Of a stretch of DNA of 6,861 bases, positions 1 to 4,175 are shown in pieces. The position numbers were made by a program, and so were the translations under genes. The notes beneath the pieces were generated by a model. It did not search any database. It was not told the origin of the DNA and was given only the letters and a program-made list of their open reading frames with translations. The stretch comes from Pedobacter sp. (GTDB lineage: Bacteria; Bacteroidota; Bacteroidia; Sphingobacteriales; Sphingobacteriaceae), in NCBI GenBank assembly GCA_030149995.1, contig JASLGV010000040.1:1-6861 (forward strand), in the 5' to 3' direction. Every line of letters begins with the position of its first letter. The first letter of the stretch is position 1.

Positions 1-290
1 CCCGGTTGCTGGCCATCGAAAAGGAACGTAAACATGTAGAGCTCGAACGCTGCATGATGTCTATCCGTTTTACAAACGAAATTATCGGCACGCAGTTCCA
101 TCCGGAGGCGGATCCTGCAGGTATGAAAATGTACCTCCTGCAGGAAGAAAGAAAAAAAGCCATTGTGGAACTGCACGGTTTAGAAAAATACCACGACATG
201 CTGAACAGCTTAGACAATCCTTCGAGAATTGTTTTAACGCAAAGTGTTATTCTGCCTAATTTTTTAAAAAGGGCATCGGGTTTACTTTAG
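1..290 (+). CDS. Class I glutamine amidotransferase-like protein, C-terminal part (5' end outside window)
   Basis: Only the last 96 or so codons are present. The frame is open to the window edge, so the TTG at position 6 is probably an internal leucine codon and not the start. The key signature is GTQFHPEAD, with the His-Pro-Glu triplet encoded at 99-107. In class I (triad) glutamine amidotransferases this His and Glu complete the Cys-His-Glu triad that releases ammonia from glutamine. The nucleophilic Cys would lie upstream of the window. After the motif comes a charged helical tail of about 60 residues (MKMYLLQEERKKAIVELHG and onward), longer than the short end of a bare amidotransferase domain. 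Similar Bacteroidota proteins are, from memory, often labelled GMP synthase-like, but nothing here shows a GMP synthetase ATP-pyrophosphatase domain, so guaA is not supported. The ATP-grasp-like gene starts 76 bp downstream on the same strand, suggesting shared transcription and a shared pathway. The domain call is fairly safe; the substrate is unknown. Confidence 0.75.
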   Translation, partial: RLLAIEKERKHVELERCMMSIRFTNEIIGTQFHPEADPAGMKMYLLQEERKKAIVELHGLEKYHDMLNSLDNPSRIVLTQSVILPNFLKRASGLL

Positions 291-366
291 GTTAAGTTAT
301 TTGGCAACAGCCTGCAAATATTAAAAATAAGAACGCTAAAACAGCGGACATCAAACTACATAAACC

Positions 367-1557
367 ATGATACCCCATCAGCGTAAAAAATACAACCAGC
401 AGTTTACAGAAGAAAAATATAAAAACTTTCTGCAGGAACTGGTAAAAGACTATTTACCCGTTAGCTTCCGGGTAGCCGAAACACCCGTTTTTATTCCCAA
501 AGCTTTAAAAGAAAAATTAACTGCTGCCGGCGATGAAATTATCCGGTTTATCCGGCAACCCGATTTTAAACAGCTTACGCAAAATGCCATTCCGGCAAAC
601 TGGTTTGTTCCGGATGAAAATGAACATCCGCATTTTCTGGCATTTGATTTTGGTATTTGCAAAAACGAAGACGGGGAACTGGTACCCAAATTAATTGAAA
701 TGCAGGGTTTCCCTTCCCTGTTCGGCTTTCAGCATCATTTAGCCAATACTTACCGGGAAGCTTTTGATATTGACCATTCCGTTAGTCACTTTTTTGAAGG
801 CTACAACGAGCAGAAATATTTCGATCTCCTGAAAGAGGTTATTGTAGGCAAACATGAACCACATGAAGTTGCCCTGATGGATGTTGATGCCCTGCATCAA
901 AAAACAGCCATCGATTTTTTTATTACGCAACAGATACTGGGCATTAAAATCCTATCAACAGATGATATTCAAAAAATTGGCCAGCAGTTGTTTTACACAG
1001 AAAATGGCAAGCTGGTGCAGTTGAAAAGAATTTACAACCGGCTCATCTTTGATGAAATTGCCGGCAATACCGAGATTTTTAAAAACAGTTTTGATCCCCG
1101 GGAAGCACTCGACATCGAATGGATTACGCATCCCAACTGGTTTTACAGAATCAGTAAATACACCATGCCCTTTTTAAAAGGTGATTTTATCCCCGAAACT
1201 TATTTTCTAAACGAATTACCTGCCATTCCGCCCGATTTGCAAAACTATGTACTGAAGCCGCTGTTTTCGTTTGCCGGAACCGGTGTGATAATTGATGTAA
1301 GTGAAAAAGACATCCGCGAAATTTCCGATCCCCATAACTGGATTTTACAGAAAAAAGTAAATTATGCGCCGGTAATTGAAGCACCAAACGGTGGCGTAAA
1401 AACGGAGATCAGGCTGCTTTATTTATGGCCTCAGGGTGCAGAACAACCGCAACTTTGTATTTCTCTGGCCCGATTAAGCAAGGGAAAAATGATCGGCGTA
1501 CGCTACAATGCAGATTTCGACTGGGTGGGTGGCAGCGTCGCCTTTATCGAAATTTAA
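367..1557 (+). CDS. ATP-grasp-like ligase of unknown substrate
   Basis: The 396-aa protein has no signal peptide or membrane segment, so it is probably cytoplasmic. The C-terminal half carries ATP-grasp-like motifs: YVLKPLFSFAGTGV at about 294-307, with K297 a candidate ATP-phosphate ligand before a Gly-containing loop; WILQKKV at 325-331, the usual hinge strand that contacts adenine; KTEIRLLYLW at 345-354; and a final ARLSKG...GVRYN...WVGGSVAF block at 368-393, where ATP-grasp enzymes place metal- and substrate-binding residues. The N-terminal half contains FDFGICKNEDGELVPKLIE (93-111), resembling the acidic substrate-domain segment of glutathionylspermidine synthase-type enzymes. Family knowledge: ATP-grasp enzymes join a carboxylate to an amine or thiol through an acyl phosphate. 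The position just after an amidotransferase fits a two-gene ligase/amidase pathway, but this is inference. The ATG at 367 is the first in frame; there is no clear Shine-Dalgarno sequence, as is usual in this phylum. No convincing terminator follows. Fold call moderate; substrate unknown. Confidence 0.65.
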   Translation: MIPHQRKKYNQQFTEEKYKNFLQELVKDYLPVSFRVAETPVFIPKALKEKLTAAGDEIIRFIRQPDFKQLTQNAIPANWFVPDENEHPHFLAFDFGICKNEDGELVPKLIEMQGFPSLFGFQHHLANTYREAFDIDHSVSHFFEGYNEQKYFDLLKEVIVGKHEPHEVALMDVDALHQKTAIDFFITQQILGIKILSTDDIQKIGQQLFYTENGKLVQLKRIYNRLIFDEIAGNTEIFKNSFDPREALDIEWITHPNWFYRISKYTMPFLKGDFIPETYFLNELPAIPPDLQNYVLKPLFSFAGTGVIIDVSEKDIREISDPHNWILQKKVNYAPVIEAPNGGVKTEIRLLYLWPQGAEQPQLCISLARLSKGKMIGVRYNADFDWVGGSVAFIEI

Positions 1558-1633
1558 AGTGACTGGGTTATTTTTTCCGGCATGGCCCTAAATAATATTA
1601 CATTGAACTGAATACCCGAACACAAAAGCAGCT

Positions 1634-1641
1634 TATATTTG
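1634..1641 (+). promoter_or_regulatory. Candidate -7 promoter element TATATTTG
   Basis: TATATTTG is an exact match to the Bacteroidota -7 consensus TAnnTTTG and lies in the 88-bp gap between the ATP-grasp-like gene and the small cysteine-rich gene. It ends four bases before the ATG at 1646, so a start site at the usual short distance downstream would give a leaderless or nearly leaderless transcript. The -33 element is weak: the nearest TTG (1603-1605) is about 28 bp upstream, longer than the usual spacing of about 17-23 bp. I see nothing else of note in this gap. Confidence 0.4.
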
Positions 1642-1645
1642 TATT

Positions 1646-1804
1646 ATGAATATGCAAACCATTTTAGTCTTTTTGCTCTTCGCAATCGCCCTTTTTTATG
1701 TAGGCCGCATGGTTTATAAATCACTGCAGATAAAAAAAGATGGCTGTGGAGGTAATTGTAAGTGTGGTGTCGATTTTTCAGATATCCAACCAGAAAAAAA
1801 ATAA
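1646..1804 (+). CDS. Small FeoB-associated-type Cys-rich membrane protein
   Basis: This 52-aa frame begins ATG AAT ATG and ends with TAA at 1802-1804. Residues 4-20 (QTILVFLLFAIALFYVG) form one hydrophobic transmembrane segment. A short basic stretch (RMVYKSLQIKK) follows, then a cysteine cluster, CGGNCKCG, with Cys at 34, 38 and 40, and a polar tail. One N-terminal span followed by a Cys/Gly-rich tail is the layout of the FeoB-associated cysteine-rich membrane proteins, which often accompany ferrous-iron transport or redox genes. No feoA or feoB is visible here, so the iron link is only by resemblance. The three cysteines could bind a metal or form a redox site. The basic residues after the span favour a cytoplasmic tail by the positive-inside rule. 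The Crp/Fnr-type regulator starts 12 bp after the stop, so co-transcription is very likely. Met3 (1652) is an alternative start. Confidence 0.7.
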   Translation: MNMQTILVFLLFAIALFYVGRMVYKSLQIKKDGCGGNCKCGVDFSDIQPEKK

Positions 1805-1816
1805 GTGCCTGCATCT

Positions 1817-2404
1817 ATGATTGACCAGTTCAAAGTATATCTTCAGAAAAAAATCGATCTGACTGATGAACAGTTTTATGAAGTTTCAGGCCGGCTGAAG
1901 GTTAAAAAATTTGATAAGAATGCCTTTGTATTTTATCAGGGCGATCATACCGACCATGGTTTCTTTGTAGGTAAAGGGTTATTAAGAGGCTATTCTACCG
2001 ATCAGAAAGGCAAAGAACATATTATCCAGTTTGCACCCGAAAACTGGTTTATTTCCGATCGGAACAGCATGTTTAACGAACCATCCATCTTTTCTATTGA
2101 TGCCATTGAGGCTTCAGAGATTGTACTGGTTCCGAATGATTTCATGTCGGAAGCCGCAAAAAAAGTTCCCTGCCTGCTCGCACTCAATGCGTCTATGCTC
2201 AACAATTCCATCCGTTTTATGCAAAAACGGATCAATATGCTGCTCAGTGCAACCGCAGAAGAAAGATATCTTGATTTTATCAAGCTATATCCAAACCTAA
2301 CGCTGCGCGTACCGCAATGGATGATTGCTTCTTACCTCGGTATTACACCCGAGTCGCTAAGCCGCGTACGGAAAGAACTGGCCAACAAACATTTCAGACC
2401 TTAA
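1817..2404 (+). CDS. Crp/Fnr-superfamily transcriptional regulator
   Basis: I chose the ATG at 1817 (195 aa) over the in-frame GTG at 1805, which would add only MPAS and abut the upstream stop codon. Residues 20-108 form the cyclic-nucleotide-binding-type beta barrel, with KKFDKNAFVFYQGD (30-43), a GLLRGY strand (54-59) and KEHIIQFAPENWF (66-78). A long dimerisation helix runs over about 122-145. The C-terminus holds the helix-turn-helix: VPQWMIASYLGITPESLSRVRKEL (165-188), with SLSRVRKEL as recognition helix. The canonical cAMP phosphate cassette (FGE...RSA) is replaced by FAPENWFISDRNSM, so cAMP binding is unlikely. There is only one cysteine (C119), so an FNR-type [4Fe-4S] sensor is excluded. 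The protein ends soon after the recognition helix, as many Bacteroidota members do. It shares a likely operon with the Cys-rich membrane protein, and yceI and pirin, downstream, are plausible targets. Ligand unknown. Confidence 0.88.
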   Translation: MIDQFKVYLQKKIDLTDEQFYEVSGRLKVKKFDKNAFVFYQGDHTDHGFFVGKGLLRGYSTDQKGKEHIIQFAPENWFISDRNSMFNEPSIFSIDAIEASEIVLVPNDFMSEAAKKVPCLLALNASMLNNSIRFMQKRINMLLSATAEERYLDFIKLYPNLTLRVPQWMIASYLGITPESLSRVRKELANKHFRP

Positions 2405-2448
2405 AAAATTATTTTCAACCGGTTGTTTATTTCTACACAGCAGCCACC

Positions 2449-2476
2449 CTGCATTAATTACCATACATCAATGCAG
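2449..2476 (+). repeat. Inverted repeat upstream of yceI, candidate operator
   Basis: CTGCATT (2449-2455) and its exact reverse complement AATGCAG (2470-2476) are separated by 14 bp. The repeat lies just upstream of the TACTTTTG element at 2494, covering the place where a -33 element would be expected. Its centre is roughly 45 bp before the inferred start site, near where Crp-type class II activators bind. Half-site centres are 21 bp apart (two helical turns), while classical Crp/Fnr sites are spaced one turn apart, so the match to the neighbouring regulator is uncertain. A 7-bp repeat can also occur by chance. Confidence 0.4.
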
Positions 2477-2493
2477 CGGGCAAACCAGTAACG

Positions 2494-2501
2494 TACTTTT
2501 G
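2494..2501 (+). promoter_or_regulatory. Candidate -7 promoter element TACTTTTG for yceI
   Basis: TACTTTTG matches the Bacteroidota TAnnTTTG consensus exactly and sits 36 bp before the yceI ATG, giving a leader of about 30 nt. No TTG-like -33 element is found 17-23 bp upstream. That position is instead occupied by one arm of the 2449-2476 inverted repeat, which suggests an activator-dependent promoter. The rest of the 133-bp gap shows no coding potential. Confidence 0.5.
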
Positions 2502-2537
2502 TGTTATAGAAGTTAAACTATTCAATAACAAAAAGAT

Positions 2538-3068
2538 ATGGCACAACAAACATGGGCATTAGACCCAACCCACAGCGAACTGCAGTTTAAAGTAAAACAT
2601 TTAATGATTACTACTGTAACGGGTAATTTAAAATCATTTTCTGCAAACCTGACTTCTGAAGGTGATACATTCGAAAATGCAAAAATCTCTTTTAAAGGTG
2701 AGATCAACTCCATCGACACCGGAAATACCGATCGCGATAACCACCTGAAAAGCGGCGATTTTTTTGATGCAGAAAAATTTCCTGCAGTTGAATTTACTTC
2801 TACTTCTGTAGAAAAAGATGGCAACGATTACATTGTAAAAGGCAACCTGAGTATAAAAGGAGAAACCAGGCCGGTAAAATTAACAGCAGAATTTGGTGGT
2901 ATTGCTACCGATCCATGGGGAAATACAAAGGCCGGATTTACTTTAAGCGGAAAAATTAACCGTTCAGAATTCGGATTAAGCTGGAATGCAGCATTAGAAA
3001 CCGGTGGTGTAATGGTAAGTGAAGAAGTTCGCCTGTTGGGTGAATTACAGTTTGTAAAACAAGCATAA
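2538..3068 (+). CDS. YceI-family lipocalin-like protein, cytoplasmic form
   Basis: The 176-aa protein spans the whole YceI domain. It begins WALDPTHSELQFKVKHLMI (5-23), the hallmark first strand with the Asp-Pro-x-His-Ser motif, continues with the NHLKSGDFFDAEKFPAVEF block (about 68-86) and GNLSIKGETRPVKL (102-115), and ends with the conserved SEFGLSWN...SEEVRLLGE region. YceI proteins form an elongated eight-stranded barrel that in known members binds a long isoprenoid such as a polyprenyl quinone. E. coli YceI is periplasmic and made with a signal peptide. This copy starts directly at MAQQTWALDP with no hydrophobic leader, so it should be cytoplasmic. It has its own probable promoter, and the pirin gene follows 75 bp downstream. 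The context with a Crp/Fnr-type regulator and a pirin suggests a stress or redox role, but ligand and function are not shown. The start is well fixed because the conserved domain begins four residues after the Met. Confidence 0.93.
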   Translation: MAQQTWALDPTHSELQFKVKHLMITTVTGNLKSFSANLTSEGDTFENAKISFKGEINSIDTGNTDRDNHLKSGDFFDAEKFPAVEFTSTSVEKDGNDYIVKGNLSIKGETRPVKLTAEFGGIATDPWGNTKAGFTLSGKINRSEFGLSWNAALETGGVMVSEEVRLLGELQFVKQA

Positions 3069-3083
3069 AGCAAAAGGATTTCT

Positions 3084-3109
3084 GTATGGAGCATCAGCAT
3101 GCTCCATAC
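3084..3109 (+). repeat. Perfect hairpin between yceI and pirin
   Basis: GTATGGAGCAT (3084-3094) and ATGCTCCATAC (3099-3109) are exact reverse complements around a four-base loop, CAGC. The RNA would form a strong 11-bp stem 15 nt after the yceI stop and 34 nt before the pirin ATG. No T-tract follows (the next bases are CCTACTCCGC), so it is not a standard intrinsic terminator. It may stabilise the 3' end of the yceI mRNA, attenuate read-through into pirin, or be a protein-binding palindrome. Confidence 0.7.
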
Positions 3110-3143
3110 CCTACTCCGCTGCCTTCATCAATCAAAAAAGGTA

Positions 3144-4013
3144 ATGGAAACAAAACAAATATCAAATATATTAAAAGCCCCGGCCCCGCACATGGTTGGA
3201 GATGGCTTCAGAGTGCACAATTTTTTTCCTGGTGGTTACCAGATCAGCATGGATCCTTTTTTCCTGATGGATTACGGATCTAAAATAGAGTTTTCGGCAC
3301 GCAAAGAACCCAGAGGTGTTGGCCTTCATCCGCACCGCGGATTTGAAACCGTTACCATTGCTTACCATGGAGCGGTGGCGCACCAGGATAGCGCCGGCAA
3401 TAAAGGTGTTATTTATCCGGGCGATGTACAATGGATGACTGCCGCACGTGGCATTTTACACAAAGAATATCACGAAGAAGCATACAGCCTGCAAGGTGGT
3501 CCTTTCCAGATGATACAGCTATGGGTAAACCTGCCTGCTGCTTATAAAATGAGTAAGCCTAAATACCAGGCCATTAAACGAAGCGACATGCATTATTTCG
3601 ATTTACCGGATGCAGGTGGTCGAATAGAAGTAATTGCCGGTAATTATCAGAACATACAGGGAGCGGCCAGTACCTTTACAAAAATTGAGGTATACAATGC
3701 CCGCTTAAACAAAAATGGCAAAGCTGTTTTCAGCTTCCCGGCACATTACAATACCGCCTTTGTGGTGGTTGAGGGAGCCATAAACGTGAACGGAACGCAG
3801 ACTGCACACACAGATCATTTCGTTCATTTTAAAAATGAAGGGGAACAAATAGAGGTAGAAGCAACAGAAAACAGTGTTGTGCTGGTATTAAGTGGTGAGC
3901 CAATTAACGAACCAATTGCCGCATATGGTCCTTTTCTGATGAATACTCAGGAAGAAATACAACAGGCAATTTCTGATTACAACCAGGGAAAGTTCGGTTA
4001 CCTGGACGAGTAA
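3144..4013 (+). CDS. Pirin-family bicupin protein
   Basis: I place the start at the ATG at 3144, giving 289 aa. The frame extends back to an ATG at 3099, but that lies inside the 3084-3109 hairpin and would add 15 residues (MLHTLLRCLHQSKKV) unlike a pirin N-terminus. The N-terminal cupin carries GLHPHRGFETVTI (60-72) and PGDVQWMTAARGILHKEYH (92-110). The four ligands that hold iron in human pirin (His, His, His, Glu) are here H62, H64, H106 and E108, so metal binding should be intact. The second cupin domain (about 165-270) includes the typical TAFVVVEGAINVNG strand. Bacterial pirins include metal-dependent quercetin 2,3-dioxygenases and proteins linked to redox or stress regulation; the substrate here cannot be chosen. 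No signal peptide is seen, so it should be cytoplasmic. It follows yceI on the same strand and is closed by a clear terminator, consistent with a yceI-pirin transcript modulated by the hairpin between them. Confidence 0.93.
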   Translation: METKQISNILKAPAPHMVGDGFRVHNFFPGGYQISMDPFFLMDYGSKIEFSARKEPRGVGLHPHRGFETVTIAYHGAVAHQDSAGNKGVIYPGDVQWMTAARGILHKEYHEEAYSLQGGPFQMIQLWVNLPAAYKMSKPKYQAIKRSDMHYFDLPDAGGRIEVIAGNYQNIQGAASTFTKIEVYNARLNKNGKAVFSFPAHYNTAFVVVEGAINVNGTQTAHTDHFVHFKNEGEQIEVEATENSVVLVLSGEPINEPIAAYGPFLMNTQEEIQQAISDYNQGKFGYLDE

Positions 4014-4041
4014 ATGTAACAATTCTCATTAACAAGCAGAT

Positions 4042-4085
4042 AAGCCACCGGTAAACAGATCGGTGGCTTGTTTGTTTATATTTTT
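4042..4085 (+). terminator. Rho-independent terminator after pirin
   Basis: AAGCCACCG (4042-4050) pairs perfectly with CGGTGGCTT (4061-4069) across a 10-nt loop and is followed by a T-rich tract (4071-4085). It lies 28 bp after the pirin stop and ends the yceI-pirin unit. The large downstream gene therefore needs its own promoter. Confidence 0.9.
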
Positions 4086-4148
4086 CCCGATGGTAAGAAT
4101 GAACAAAAGAAAGCACTGACTATTCATAAATTCTTCATTTCCATTGCT

Positions 4149-4156
4149 GATATTTG
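4149..4156 (+). promoter_or_regulatory. Possible -7 element GATATTTG for the trifunctional gene
   Basis: GATATTTG matches TAnnTTTG in five of the six fixed positions and lies 19 bp before the ATG at 4176, downstream of the pirin terminator. No convincing -33 element is seen. It is listed because the terminator implies that a promoter lies between 4086 and 4175, and this is the best candidate. Confidence 0.25.
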
Positions 4157-4175
4157 TTACATAAATCAGATAAAA

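Noticed and set aside
334..346. CGCT-AAAAC-AGCG mini hairpin before the ATP-grasp-like gene
   Set aside because: A four-base-pair stem is expected by chance and has no supporting promoter or terminator context.
2002..2283. Antisense frame of 93 aa opposite the Crp/Fnr-type gene
   Set aside because: A shadow of the real coding frame, with no domain or upstream promoter; the same holds for the other minus-strand frames across 450-6259.
2416..2425. CAACCGGTTG palindrome after the Crp/Fnr-type gene as a terminator
   Set aside because: It is only a 10-bp palindrome with no room for a loop and a poor T-tract; not enough to call a terminator.
3099..3143. N-terminal extension of the pirin frame from an ATG at 3099
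   Set aside because: It starts inside the 3' arm of the 3084-3109 hairpin, adds 15 residues unlike any pirin N-terminus, and a good ATG at 3144 begins directly at the pirin-like sequence.
3086..3283. 65-aa + strand frame overlapping the start of pirin
   Set aside because: It is the alternative frame of the strongly conserved pirin gene, has no recognisable domain, and begins within the hairpin.
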